A stretch of 64,000 nucleotides of DNA. Source: Mxb001 sp049431945 (lineage in GTDB: Bacteria > Actinomycetota > Actinomycetes > S36-B12). The notes beneath the pieces are model-generated. The model saw only the letters and a program-made list of their open reading frames with translations, was not told the origin of the DNA and searched no databases. The DNA lies in contig JBMTDJ010000003.1 of NCBI GenBank assembly GCA_049431945.1, positions 4,823 through 68,822 on the forward strand. The letters are read 5' to 3'. The stretch's first letter is position 1. Each line of letters starts with the position of its first letter. Of the stretch, positions 1 through 8,960 are shown piece after piece. A program made the position numbers and the translations under genes.

Positions 1-260
1 GCCCCACCGCCGAGGGCGAGCACGCCGTCGAACTCGGCAAGGGCCTGGGCAACGATCTCCCGCTCTCGCGCGCGGAATGCTGGTTCGCCCTCCTCGACGA
101 AGATGTCCGACACGGACTTGCCGACGCTCTCCTCGATGAGCTGGTCGGTGTCATGGAAAGCGACGCCCCAGTGTCGCGCCAGGCGCCTGCCCACCGTGGA
201 CTTGCCCGAACCTGGCGCCCCGATCACCACGATCGGGCGGGCGGTAACGCCCGGAGTCAT
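1..260 (-). CDS. aroK: Shikimate kinase, 5' part only
   Basis: Phosphorylates shikimate with ATP in the cytoplasmic chorismate pathway. Only the first 86 residues lie in the window; the gene runs off the left edge. Residues 14-22 read GAPGSGKST (Walker A), HDTD at 36-39 matches the shikimate-binding aspartate region, and LALGGG at 81-86 is the glycine motif of the family. The ATG at 260 overlaps the aroC stop (ATGA), so the two are probably translationally coupled. In relatives aroB follows, but it is out of view. Confidence 0.93.
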   Translation of the reverse strand, partial: MTPGVTARPIVVIGAPGSGKSTVGRRLARHWGVAFHDTDQLIEESVGKSVSDIFVEEGEPAFRAREREIVAQALAEFDGVLALGGG

Positions 261-1435
261 CGGAAGGCCAGGTGCTCGATGTAGGAATCAACGTTGCGCT
301 GCGTCTCGGCCACCGAGTCGCCGCCGAACTTCTCCAACAGCGCATCGCTGAGCACGAGCGCGACCATCGCCTCGGCCACGATGCCTGCCGCGGGAACAGC
401 GCACACGTCCGAGCGCTGATTGATGGCCTTGGCCGGCTCACCGCTGGCGACATCGACCGTCTGGAGCGCGCGGGGGATCGTGGAGATCGGCTTCATGGCC
501 GCACGGATGCGCAGTGCCTCTCCCGTGGTCATGCCACCCTCGGTACCTCCAGAGCGGCCAGATGTCCGCGCGAGGCGCCCGTCTTCGCTCACGATCTCGT
601 CCTGCGCCTGCGAGCCTCGGCGAGCCGCCAGGTCGAAGCCGTCCCCGACCTCCACTCCCTTGATCGCTTGAATCCCCATGAGGGCCGCGGCGAGGCGCGC
701 ATCGATCCGCCTGTCCCAGTGGACGTGACTGCCCAGTCCGGGCGGAAGGCCGTGGACGACGACCTCCACCACGCCGCCGAGCGTGTCCCCTTCGCGATGG
801 GCCTCGGCGATTTCCTCCTGCATGAGCCGGCTCGCCTCATCGTCAAGCGCACGCACGGGGTCGTCGTCGATGCGACCACGGTCCGCGGCCACCGGCACCG
901 ATCCGGCGGGGGCCTGAGCTCCCCCGATTCGGACGACATGACTGATGACGTCGATGTCAGCCACCTGGCGGAGGAAGGCCCGAGCCACCGCGCCCAGCGC
1001 GACCCTGGCAGCCGTCTCGCGAGCGCTTGCCCGCTCCAGGATGGCCCGGGCATCGTCGAATCCGTACTTCTGCATGCCGACCAGGTCGGCATGGCCCGGC
1101 CGTGGACGGGTGAGTGGAGCATTGCGCGCGAGCGACTCGAGTTCCGCCTCGTCCACCGGGTCCGCGGACATGACCGCCTGCCACTTCGGCCACTCGCTGT
1201 TGCCGACCTCAATGGCGATGGGCGAGCCGATCGTCTCTCCGTGGCGCACCCCGCCGAGGATGCGCACCTCGTCCTGCTCGAATGCCATCCGGGCTCCGCG
1301 ACCGGCACCCAGGCGCCGGCGTCGCAGGTCCTCGGCAACGTCAAATGTCGTCACCGACACCCCGGCCGGCAGGCCCTCAAGGATGGCGACGAGTGCCGCC
1401 CCGTGGGACTCCCCTGCCGTTAGCCACCGAACCAT
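257..1435 (-). CDS. aroC: Chorismate synthase
   Basis: Converts 5-enolpyruvylshikimate-3-phosphate to chorismate using reduced FMN. At 392 residues it has the usual length. GESHG sits near the N-terminus, followed by RRRLGAGRG and the RPGHAD and ERASARETAAR signatures that hold substrate and flavin; the C-terminal NQRSDVCAVPAAG stretch is also typical. A longer reading frame exists from a TTG at 1462, but the ATG at 1435 has GAGAGG a few bases upstream and begins MVRWLTAGESHG like known homologues. It lies directly before aroK with a 4-base overlap. Confidence 0.96.
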   Translation of the reverse strand: MVRWLTAGESHGAALVAILEGLPAGVSVTTFDVAEDLRRRRLGAGRGARMAFEQDEVRILGGVRHGETIGSPIAIEVGNSEWPKWQAVMSADPVDEAELESLARNAPLTRPRPGHADLVGMQKYGFDDARAILERASARETAARVALGAVARAFLRQVADIDVISHVVRIGGAQAPAGSVPVAADRGRIDDDPVRALDDEASRLMQEEIAEAHREGDTLGGVVEVVVHGLPPGLGSHVHWDRRIDARLAAALMGIQAIKGVEVGDGFDLAARRGSQAQDEIVSEDGRLARTSGRSGGTEGGMTTGEALRIRAAMKPISTIPRALQTVDVASGEPAKAINQRSDVCAVPAAGIVAEAMVALVLSDALLEKFGGDSVAETQRNVDSYIEHLAFR

Positions 1436-1504
1436 GTGGGCAATCCTCTCAGACGGCACCAAAGCTCCGGTCCGCCCGCGCCCGCCGGGGCGGCTCCGCC
1501 GTCG

Positions 1505-2149
1505 CTACCAGGCAAGGCCGACCAGGGCACCGCCGAGGAGGAATGGTCCAAAAGGCAGGGCTCGCTGAAGCGCTCCGCTGAGCGAACCGCGCGCGAGGAG
1601 TTGCCGGCCGACAAGGGCGACAGCCGCAAGTGCTCCGAGCAGGAATCCCGCGAATACTCCGATGGCCACCGCCTCCCAGCCCAGGAAGCCCAGATAGAGG
1701 CCCAGGGTGGGTCCGAGCTTCACGTCACCCATACCCAGGCCTCCAGGTCCGATGAGGGCCAGGATCAGGAGCACGGCCGTGACCGCGAGGGCCGCCAGCC
1801 AACCGCGAAGGTAGGCGCCGGTGTCGCCGGGCAGAAGCAGGAGCAGCGCTCCAGCGCCGAAGGCCATGGCATTGAGTACGTCGGGGATGCGATGGCAGGC
1901 GAGATCAGTACGCGTGATGGCCGCAGACACCAAGGCGAGCGCCACCCAGGCGGGTAGGAGCGCCCACGACGGAGTGAGGAGACTTGTGGCCGCTGCAGCG
2001 ACACCGGCGACCACGCCGGTCACCAGTGGCCTGGGCCGCAACGATGCGGTCCCCGGCGCGTGGCCCAGCGACCATCGAGCCAGCCAGTCGAGAGCGGGAC
2101 CGAGAGCGATGCCCAGGACGAGCACCACGGCGACGATGATCCAGGTCAC
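1505..2149 (-). CDS. A24 prepilin peptidase, short form
   Basis: Membrane aspartyl peptidase that would trim type IV prepilin-like signal peptides. It is 214 residues with about six or seven hydrophobic segments. The two catalytic aspartates fit Asp82 in TRTDLACHRIPD and Asp142 in GMGDVKL. The N-terminal cysteine-rich methylase domain of PilD-like enzymes is absent, as in many actinobacterial versions. Its start overlaps the aroE stop by four bases. No pilin or Tad genes are in the window, so the substrate is unknown. The family call is firm; the biological role is inference. Confidence 0.85.
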   Translation of the reverse strand: MTWIIVAVVLVLGIALGPALDWLARWSLGHAPGTASLRPRPLVTGVVAGVAAAATSLLTPSWALLPAWVALALVSAAITRTDLACHRIPDVLNAMAFGAGALLLLLPGDTGAYLRGWLAALAVTAVLLILALIGPGGLGMGDVKLGPTLGLYLGFLGWEAVAIGVFAGFLLGALAAVALVGRQLLARGSLSGALQRALPFGPFLLGGALVGLAW

Positions 2150-2997
2150 GGCGGCGAATTGCCCAGGGGGTCCTCAGCGTCACGGAGGCGTTCATCGTGC
2201 AACGCCGCCCGCATCGCCGACACCGGCGCCTGCATCCCGGTCATCAGCGTCACCTGATCCACGGCCTGCCACAGGAGCAGGTCGAGCCCGTCGGCCACCG
2301 GCCCGCTCGCCGCGGCCCACGCTCGGGCAAGGGCGCTGGCGCTTGGGCCGTAAGCGACGTCCAGCAGGACCCCGGGGCGATCGGGGACGAACTCCGCCAA
2401 CTCGTCTGCCGCACCCGGCGGGATGGTGGAGATGACGGCGTCGGCGCTGAGCCACCCTCGGTCTGACAGGTCACCCACGCTCACCGCCACCCCAAGGCCG
2501 ACCCCGAGGTCGACCAGGGGAACGGCCCGATCGGGATGGCGCGCGAGAACATCGACCTGCTGGGCACCGATCCCGGCAAGCGCCGCGAGTGCGCTCCGCG
2601 CCGTCGCCCCGGATCCAATGACGATGCCGGTGCGCGGCGCGAATGCCTCACCGTGCGCCTCTTGCAGTGAGCGACGCATGCCTTCGACATCGGTGTTGTG
2701 GCCCACGGTGCCGGCTTGCGTGAACACGACGGTGTTGACGGCGCTCACCTGCGCGGCCAGCGGTGTGACCGCATCCAGGAGCCCTAGGACATCCGTCTTC
2801 AAAGGCATGGTGAGCGACAGTCCGGCCCACTCGGGCCAGGAGCAGCTCGCCATGAATGCCGGCAACTGGTCCGTGGTGACATCCCTCGCCTCGTATTGCC
2901 AGTCCAATCCCAGAGCCGCATAGGCAGCCCGGTGTAGGAGGGGCGATCTGCTGTGCACGATCGGGGAGCCGAGGACGGCTGCGCGTCGGGTGGCCAT
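2146..2997 (-). CDS. aroE: Shikimate dehydrogenase
   Basis: NADPH-dependent reduction of 3-dehydroshikimate to shikimate. The N-terminal SRSPLLHRAAY motif binds substrate, LTMPLKTD holds the catalytic lysine, GHNTDVEG carries the partner aspartate, and a glycine-rich GSGATARSALAAL loop begins the nucleotide-binding domain. The frame is open further upstream, but the ATG at 2997 (MATRRAAVLGSP) fits homologues and lies 5 bases after the mltG stop. Length is 283 residues. Together with aroC and aroK it makes a shikimate-pathway block interrupted by the prepilin peptidase. Confidence 0.93.
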   Translation of the reverse strand: MATRRAAVLGSPIVHSRSPLLHRAAYAALGLDWQYEARDVTTDQLPAFMASCSWPEWAGLSLTMPLKTDVLGLLDAVTPLAAQVSAVNTVVFTQAGTVGHNTDVEGMRRSLQEAHGEAFAPRTGIVIGSGATARSALAALAGIGAQQVDVLARHPDRAVPLVDLGVGLGVAVSVGDLSDRGWLSADAVISTIPPGAADELAEFVPDRPGVLLDVAYGPSASALARAWAAASGPVADGLDLLLWQAVDQVTLMTGMQAPVSAMRAALHDERLRDAEDPLGNSPP

Positions 2998-3002
2998 GAC
3001 GG

Positions 3003-4106
3003 TCAGGGTGCCGTCGGCGCGGCCGTGGCGGCGTACGTGTCGCGGAACTTCTGCTTCCACACGAGGAATTGGTCATAGTCCGCCGTGAATCTCGTGGTGA
3101 GGGTGTCGGGGTCGACCGTGACGAAGTAGAGCCAGTCCCCCGTCGCGGGATTCAACGCTGCTTCGATCGCATCCTGGCCCGGGGAATTGATGGGCGTCGG
3201 AGGCAGCCCGTCGATGACGAACGTGTTGTACGGCGACTCCGTGGTGAGCATGTCCTCCGTGAGGAAGAAGGTGTCCGTGCGCAGGGCGTAGTTCACCGTC
3301 GAATCGAACTGCAGCTTCATGCCCTGATTGAGACGGTTGTAGATGACGCGAGCAACCTTGCGGAAGTCGTCCGGGGCTACCTCTGCCTGGACCAGGCTCG
3401 CCACGATCAGCACATCGTAGGCCGACATCCCCAGGCGCTTGGCACGCTTCTCAAGGCGGACTTCATCGGCCGCGATGTCGAAGCGTCGCACCATCGCACC
3501 CAGCACCTCGGTCGCATCCCTGCCGGGAATCACCTCGTACGAGGCGGGGAAGAGGAAGCCCTCCGGCCGTCCCCCCGACCAGTCCGGCAGGCCAAGGCCC
3601 GAGGAGTTCACGAGGGCAGCCTCCAGGGCCGACACCGGGAGAGCGGTGCGCTCGCTGGTGATGCGCACGGTCTCGTCCAATCGCAGTCCTTCGGGAAGGA
3701 CGAGAGGGGCCGCGCGACTCGCCGGATCCAGCATTGCCTCGATCACCTCGGCGGGATCCATCCCGGTCTGGAGCGAATAGACCCCCGGCCCGATGCGGGA
3801 CGCGCGCTCGTCGAGTTCGGCGGTCGCGAGGAAGCTCGTGGCGGACGACACCACCCCAGCCTCGGCCAGGCGCGCCGCGAGGGTGGAGAGCGAGTCTCCG
3901 CTGTTGACCACGACGTCGACGGGACGACCGGCAGTCACGCCCACCTGGGTCTCAGGAGACATGCCACGCACCGTGGAGAAGGCCCACACCCCGGCGACGA
4001 TGAGCGCGATGACGCCAAGGGCAGTCACGGTCCACCGCACGGGACTGCGCCTATTGCGTGACGGCGGCAGGGGATCCTCGGTGAGGAAGGGCAGAAGTTG
4101 ACTCAC
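3003..4106 (-). CDS. mltG: Endolytic murein transglycosylase
   Basis: Membrane-anchored lytic transglycosylase of the YceG family, thought to cut nascent glycan strands and terminate their elongation. Residues 1-24 are cytoplasmic, a transmembrane helix spans about 25-45, and the rest is extracytoplasmic with a LysM-like region near 65-100. The catalytic glutamate is probably Glu242 in ASLVQAEVAPDD. The YNRLNQGMKLQFDSTVNYAL and GLPPTPINSPG motifs are characteristic. At 367 residues it is normal in length. It follows ruvX by about 35 bases and precedes aroE. Confidence 0.93.
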   Translation of the reverse strand: MSQLLPFLTEDPLPPSRNRRSPVRWTVTALGVIALIVAGVWAFSTVRGMSPETQVGVTAGRPVDVVVNSGDSLSTLAARLAEAGVVSSATSFLATAELDERASRIGPGVYSLQTGMDPAEVIEAMLDPASRAAPLVLPEGLRLDETVRITSERTALPVSALEAALVNSSGLGLPDWSGGRPEGFLFPASYEVIPGRDATEVLGAMVRRFDIAADEVRLEKRAKRLGMSAYDVLIVASLVQAEVAPDDFRKVARVIYNRLNQGMKLQFDSTVNYALRTDTFFLTEDMLTTESPYNTFVIDGLPPTPINSPGQDAIEAALNPATGDWLYFVTVDPDTLTTRFTADYDQFLVWKQKFRDTYAATAAPTAP

Positions 4107-4141
4107 GCTGGCCCTCCCTCCATGCGATCGCGGACGAACCC

Positions 4142-4591
4142 CTAGACGGTAACCGCTTGGCCCGCGCGAGTCCCGTCGGCGCGCTCACGGCCGAGGGCCG
4201 TCTCCAAGATCACGACCGCTGCTGCCTGGTCCACGTAGGCCCGAGACTCCTTCGTGCGCTTGCCCGTCTCGTGCAAGGATCGCTGTGCACTGACCGTGGA
4301 CAGTCGCTCGTCGATCAGGTGAACGGGGATGTCGAGTATCCCCGCGAGTTGCTGGGCGAACTCCCGCGCAACCTCAGCGGCCCGGCCCTGATTGCCGTCC
4401 AACCCGAGCGGCATCCCGACGTAGACGACGCGCGCATCGTACTCAGCCACGAGATGGGCGATGCGTGTCAGCGTCGTGCCGTCGCGAGCGAGAGTCACCT
4501 CAGGCACGGCAAGAATGCCGTCCGGATCGCTGCGGGCGACTCCGACGCGGACGGACCCCACATCGACGCCCAGTCGCGTGCCGCGCTCCAG
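4142..4591 (-). CDS. ruvX: Putative pre-16S rRNA nuclease (YqgF family), non-standard start
   Basis: RNase H-fold protein proposed to mature the 5' end of 16S rRNA. RLGVDVGSVRVGVARSD near the N-terminus carries the first catalytic aspartate, then VGMPLGLDG, LIDERLSTVSA and YVDQAAAVVILE. No ATG, GTG or TTG lies in frame between the alaS stop (4593-4595) and the essential DVG motif. The best placed candidate is CTG at 4591-4589, preceded by GGGGAG at 4604-4599 with seven bases between. The alternative is an ATG inside alaS at 4690 or further upstream. Function is confident; the start is not. Confidence 0.85.
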   Translation of the reverse strand: MERGTRLGVDVGSVRVGVARSDPDGILAVPEVTLARDGTTLTRIAHLVAEYDARVVYVGMPLGLDGNQGRAAEVAREFAQQLAGILDIPVHLIDERLSTVSAQRSLHETGKRTKESRAYVDQAAAVVILETALGRERADGTRAGQAVTV

Positions 4592-4592
4592 G

Positions 4593-7274
4593 TCAGGACT
4601 CCCCGGCCAGATGAGCGACGTAGGACTGAACCGCGGCGAAGGCGTCGTCGATGGCGCCAGCGCGCGTGCCCCCGCCTTGCGCGATGTCATCCTTGCCGCC
4701 GCCCCGGCCATCCACCGCGGGCAAGGCGGCGTCGAGCAGCGCCTTGGCTGTCAGGCCAAGTTCGCGGGCGCGGTCGTTGACCACGCTCACGAGTGCGACC
4801 CGACCGTCGTCCACGGACGCCCCGACCATTCCCACGCCCATGTCCGGACGGGCTGTCGATCGCCCGCGCAAGGCCAGCTCGCGCAGGTCGCCCGCCGAGG
4901 TGCCGTCGGGTGCACGGTAGGTCCAGATGCGGAACGGGCCCACATCCTTGCCTTCGCCGATGACCCCCTCCACATTGCTGGTCAACTGAGCGCTCTTATA
5001 GCGCTGGAGCTCGCGCTCGGCCTCCTTGAGGCGAGAGATGATCGACTCCACCCTCTCGGGGAGTTCCTCGGGACGCGCCTTGACGATGTCCGTGAGCTGG
5101 TCAACGAGCACATGCTCCCGGGCCAGGTGCCGATAGGCATCCACCCCGACCAGCGCCTCGACACGGCGCACACCCGCTCCGATGGAGCCTTCCGAGAGGA
5201 AGGTGACCAGACCGAGCTGACCCGACCTCTGAGCGTGTGTTCCACCGCAGAGTTCGTGCGCCCAATCGCCCACGGAGATGACCCGGACTTCGCTGCCGTA
5301 CTTCTCGCCGAAGAGCGCCATGGCACCGAACGCGCGAGCCTCGTCCAAGGTCATGACCTGCGCCATCACCTCGAGGTCGGCCGCGAGGACATCGTTGACC
5401 CTTGCCTCGACATCGCGCAGCATCGTGTCACCCACGGCCCCTGCCGCGGGGAAGTCGAAGCGGAGGCGACCAGGGGCGTTCTCCGAGCCCATCTGCGTCG
5501 CGGTCTCCCCCAGGAACTCCCGAAACGCCCTGTGCACGAGGTGCGTCGCGGTGTGGGCACGCGAGATGGCCCGGCGGCGCTCGATGTCGACGTGCCCGAG
5601 GATCTCCTCGCCCACCGTGAGCTCACCTGCTGACACCGTCGCGCGGTGGATGAAGAGTCCGGGCACCGGGGTCTGGACGTCGTACACCTCAAGGGATGCG
5701 CCCCCGGCAGAGGTGATGCGACCGTGGTCTCCGAGTTGCCCGCCCGCCTCGGCGTAGAACGGCGTCCGATTGAGCACGATCTCGACATGGTCACCCTCGC
5801 GTGCGACCGGAACTACGGCGCCATCGCGCAGGATGCCGGTGACGACACCTTCGCTCACCGTCTCGACGTAGCCGGTGAATCCCGTCGTCCCGCCGCGCTC
5901 GAGGACCTCCCGGTACGCCGTGACCGAGGCCACCCCCGCCTTGCGAGAGCGAGCGTCAGCCTTGGCTCTCTCGCGCTGCTCGGTCATGAGCTCACGGAAG
6001 CCTGCCTCGTCGACATCGAGGCCCTGCTCGCGCGCCATTTCGAGCGTCAGGTCGATGGGGAAGCCGTAGGTGTCGTGAAGCACGAAGGCCTGCTCACCGG
6101 GCAGCACACCTCCCCCGTTGTTGCGCACCTCCGAGGCGGCCATGTCAAAGATCTGCGTGCCCGTGCGGAGGGTCTGGAGGAACGCGCCCTCCTCTTGCAC
6201 CGACACCGTCGTGATGCGCGACGCCTCATCATTGAGCTCGGGATACTGAGGCGCCATCGTCGTAATGGTGGTGCCCATGAGCTCGCCGATCGCCGGCTCC
6301 TCGCAGCCGAGGATCCGCATATTGCGAATCACTCGGCGCATCAGTCTCCGCAGAACGTAGCCACGACCCTCATTGCCGGGGACAACGCCGTCCCCGATGA
6401 GGAAGGCGCAGGTGCGCGAGTGATCGGCGATGACGCGCAGGGCGACATCGGACTTCTCGCTCGCTCCATAGGCGACCCCGGTGAGTTCGCTCGCGCGATC
6501 GAGGATCCGCTTCGTGGTGTCGATCTCGTAGATGTTCTCGACGCCTTGGAGCAGGGCTGCCATGCGCTCCAGGCCCATGCCGGTGTCGATGTTCTTGGCC
6601 GGCAGCGGCTTGAGGACGTCGAAGTCCTCCTTGGACCGCACGGCCGAGAGTTCCTCCTGCATGAAGACGAGGTTCCACACTTCGAGGTAGCGGTCCTCGT
6701 CGACGACGGGACCGCCTTCCTGCCCGTAGGCGGCACCACGGTCGTAGTAGATCTCCGAGCACGGGCCGCCGGGTCCGGGGACGCCCATCGACCAGTAGTT
6801 GTCCTTGGGGCCTCGTCGCTGGATGCGCTCGCGCGGGATGCCGACCTCACGGTGCCAGATATCGGCTGCCTCATCGTCATTGTCGTAGACGGTGACCCAG
6901 AGCTTGTCTTCGGCGAAGCCGAATCCGCCATCGGTCTGGCTGCCTGTGAGCAACTCCCAGGCGAAGGGGATCGCTCCCTGCTTGAAGTAATCGCCGAACG
7001 AGAAGTTGCCCGCCATCTGGAAGAACGACGCATGCCTTGTGGTCTTGCCGACCTCCTCGATGTCGAGGGTCCGCACGCACTTTTGCACGCTGGTCGCACG
7101 CGGATAGGGCGGCGGTGCCTCGCCGAGGAAGTAGGGCTTGAAGGGCACCATGCCGGCGTTGACGAAGAGCAGCGTCGGGTCATCGAGCAGTAGCGAGGCT
7201 GACGGGATCACCTGGTGGCCGCGCTCGGCGAAGAACTTCAGGAAGCGCGTCCGAATCTCTGCGGAGTCCATCAT
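4593..7274 (-). CDS. alaS: Alanyl-tRNA synthetase
   Basis: Charges tRNA-Ala. At 893 residues it is complete: N-terminal class II core, a tRNA-recognition region, an editing domain with HTATHLVH near residue 575 and CGGTH near 675 (zinc/editing site), and a C-terminal coiled coil plus DHHA1-type domain ending in GGGKDDIAQGGG. It begins MMDSAEIRTRFLKFF; either Met could start. Its start overlaps the stop of the upstream small gene by four bases, and ruvX and mltG follow, the standard actinobacterial order. Confidence 0.97.
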   Translation of the reverse strand: MMDSAEIRTRFLKFFAERGHQVIPSASLLLDDPTLLFVNAGMVPFKPYFLGEAPPPYPRATSVQKCVRTLDIEEVGKTTRHASFFQMAGNFSFGDYFKQGAIPFAWELLTGSQTDGGFGFAEDKLWVTVYDNDDEAADIWHREVGIPRERIQRRGPKDNYWSMGVPGPGGPCSEIYYDRGAAYGQEGGPVVDEDRYLEVWNLVFMQEELSAVRSKEDFDVLKPLPAKNIDTGMGLERMAALLQGVENIYEIDTTKRILDRASELTGVAYGASEKSDVALRVIADHSRTCAFLIGDGVVPGNEGRGYVLRRLMRRVIRNMRILGCEEPAIGELMGTTITTMAPQYPELNDEASRITTVSVQEEGAFLQTLRTGTQIFDMAASEVRNNGGGVLPGEQAFVLHDTYGFPIDLTLEMAREQGLDVDEAGFRELMTEQRERAKADARSRKAGVASVTAYREVLERGGTTGFTGYVETVSEGVVTGILRDGAVVPVAREGDHVEIVLNRTPFYAEAGGQLGDHGRITSAGGASLEVYDVQTPVPGLFIHRATVSAGELTVGEEILGHVDIERRRAISRAHTATHLVHRAFREFLGETATQMGSENAPGRLRFDFPAAGAVGDTMLRDVEARVNDVLAADLEVMAQVMTLDEARAFGAMALFGEKYGSEVRVISVGDWAHELCGGTHAQRSGQLGLVTFLSEGSIGAGVRRVEALVGVDAYRHLAREHVLVDQLTDIVKARPEELPERVESIISRLKEAERELQRYKSAQLTSNVEGVIGEGKDVGPFRIWTYRAPDGTSAGDLRELALRGRSTARPDMGVGMVGASVDDGRVALVSVVNDRARELGLTAKALLDAALPAVDGRGGGKDDIAQGGGTRAGAIDDAFAAVQSYVAHLAGES

Positions 7275-7579
7275 GCGCTTGTCCGAGCTTCAGCCAGGGC
7301 GCGCGCTGCGGCAGCGCCGGTCACACCCGACGGTGTCGGTCTCACGGGTGCGCTCGCGCCGGATCTCGAGGGCGCGGGGGATGCGTCGTTCGTTGGCTGG
7401 CCGGCCACCGTCCCGAGAAGGCCGCGAGCGGAAGCAGCCATCGCTGACGCCGAGATCGTGGCGGCTTGAACGCTGCCGACGACACCCTTGGCGCGCGCCT
7501 CCTCGAGGAGCTTCTGCCCGCGTCGATAGGCGATGACACCTGCGGTCGCACCGATGGCAACCCACACAGTCCTGCGCAT
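7271..7579 (-). CDS. Small membrane-anchored protein (DUF6167-like)
   Basis: Hypothetical protein of 102 residues. The first 20 residues form one hydrophobic helix (MRRTVWVAIGATAGVIAYRR), then a basic amphipathic stretch rich in Ala/Lys/Glu and a Pro/Ser/Ala-rich low-complexity tail. Its place directly upstream of alaS with an ATGA overlap matches the small DUF6167-type protein found there in Streptomyces, as far as I recall. Function is unknown. In those relatives a DUF948 protein and rpsD stand between this gene and rarA; here only nine bases do. Confidence 0.7.
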   Translation of the reverse strand: MRRTVWVAIGATAGVIAYRRGQKLLEEARAKGVVGSVQAATISASAMAASARGLLGTVAGQPTNDASPAPSRSGASAPVRPTPSGVTGAAAARALAEARTSA

Positions 7580-7588
7580 GCCCGGAGC

Positions 7589-8950
7589 CTAACGCTCGTG
7601 GGGCACACCATCGGGGGCGCGGCCCTCGCGCAGGCGGGAAACCCGCTCGGCGATATCGGCCCACGACGCCTCGGCCCCGTGACGCGTCGGCTGGTAGTAC
7701 GCCGCTCCCACCAGCGGGTCGGGCAGGTACTGCTGGGCGGACACACCACTGTCTTCGTCATGCGGGTACCGGTAGCCCACACCGTGACCGAGCGGACGCG
7801 CGCCGGGATAGTGCGCGTCGCGGAGGTGGGCGGGCACGGTGCCGATCCGTCCCGCGCGGACATCCGCTTGGGCGGCGTCGATCGCCTTGATGACGGCGTT
7901 TGACTTCGGGCTCAGCGACAAATGGATCGTCGCGTGCGCAAGTGTGAGGCGCCCCTCGGGCATCCCGAGCATGGCCACGGCCTCGGCGGCGGCGACCGCG
8001 GTCTGCAGGGCGGACGGATCGGCCAAGCCGATGTCCTCACTGGCGAGGATCATGAGCCGCCGCGCGATGAAGCGGGGGTCCTCACCGGCTTCGATCATGC
8101 GGGCGAGGTAGTGCAGCGCAGCGTCCGGGTCACTGCCGCGGATGCTCTTGATGAAGGCGCTGATGACGTCGTAGTGCTGGTCTCCGTCGCGGTCGTAGCG
8201 CACCGCCGCGGTGAGCACGGCCGCCTCGACGTCCTCGAGCGAGATCTCCGCCCCCGGGCCTCGCGTCGATGTCGCGAGCCCAGCGACGGCGTCAAGGGCG
8301 GTGAGCATCCGCCGAGCGTCGCCTCCAGCGATCCGCAGGAGGTGGTCGCGCGCCGCATCGGACAGCGAGACCGCGCCACCGAGCCCGCGCGGATCGAGGA
8401 GCGCACGGTCGAGCAGCGCGCCAAGATCTTCGTCGGTGAGCGACTGCAGGGTGAGCACGACGCTGCGCGAGAGCAGCGGAGAGACGACCGAGAAGCTGGG
8501 ATTCTCCGTGGTCGCCGCGATGAGGGTGACCCAGCCGTTCTCGACCGCAGGCAGGAGAGCATCCTGCTGGGTCTTGCTGAAGCGATGGACTTCGTCGACG
8601 AAGAGCACGGTGCCGCGTCCTTGCATGCCGAGAGCGGACTTGGCGGCGTCGATGACCTCGCGCACGTCCTTGACACCAGCGGTGACCGCGGAGAGTTCGA
8701 CGAATCGCGCACCAGTGGCGCGCGAGACCAGGTGCGCGAGCGTGGTCTTGCCGGTGCCGGGCGGCCCCCACAGGATCAGGGACACCGCCGCGGCAGGATC
8801 GCCTTCGAGCATCCGCCGCAGCGGACTGCCCTCGGCGATGAGGTGGCGCTGGCCGACCAGGTCCTCGATCGTGCTCGGCCGCATCCGCACCGCGAGAGGC
8901 GCACCGGGACGCTCGGGCCCGGCTGCCTCGTCGAACAGCGTGGCCGCCAT
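7589..8950 (-). CDS. rarA: Replication-associated recombination protein A (MgsA family AAA ATPase)
   Basis: AAA+ clamp-loader-like ATPase acting at stalled replication forks. Residues 62-70 hold the Walker A motif GPPGTGKTT, 115-124 the Walker B VLFVDEVHRF, and GATTENPSF-type sensor residues follow. The C-terminal half contains the tetramerisation region (HLSLSPKSNAVIKAI and LRDAHYPGA motifs). At 453 residues it is of normal length. It is followed closely by an acetyltransferase gene upstream on the same strand. Confidence 0.95.
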   Translation of the reverse strand: MAATLFDEAAGPERPGAPLAVRMRPSTIEDLVGQRHLIAEGSPLRRMLEGDPAAAVSLILWGPPGTGKTTLAHLVSRATGARFVELSAVTAGVKDVREVIDAAKSALGMQGRGTVLFVDEVHRFSKTQQDALLPAVENGWVTLIAATTENPSFSVVSPLLSRSVVLTLQSLTDEDLGALLDRALLDPRGLGGAVSLSDAARDHLLRIAGGDARRMLTALDAVAGLATSTRGPGAEISLEDVEAAVLTAAVRYDRDGDQHYDVISAFIKSIRGSDPDAALHYLARMIEAGEDPRFIARRLMILASEDIGLADPSALQTAVAAAEAVAMLGMPEGRLTLAHATIHLSLSPKSNAVIKAIDAAQADVRAGRIGTVPAHLRDAHYPGARPLGHGVGYRYPHDEDSGVSAQQYLPDPLVGAAYYQPTRHGAEASWADIAERVSRLREGRAPDGVPHER

Positions 8951-8960
8951 GCCCGCGAGC

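Noticed and set aside
272..1423. Long plus-strand frame opposite aroC.
   Set aside because: Mirror frame of a high-GC gene; Arg/His/Asp-rich with no ribosome site or family features.
5646..7193. A 515-codon plus-strand frame opposite alaS.
   Set aside because: Shadow of alaS caused by codon bias; the opposite strand is clearly the real gene.
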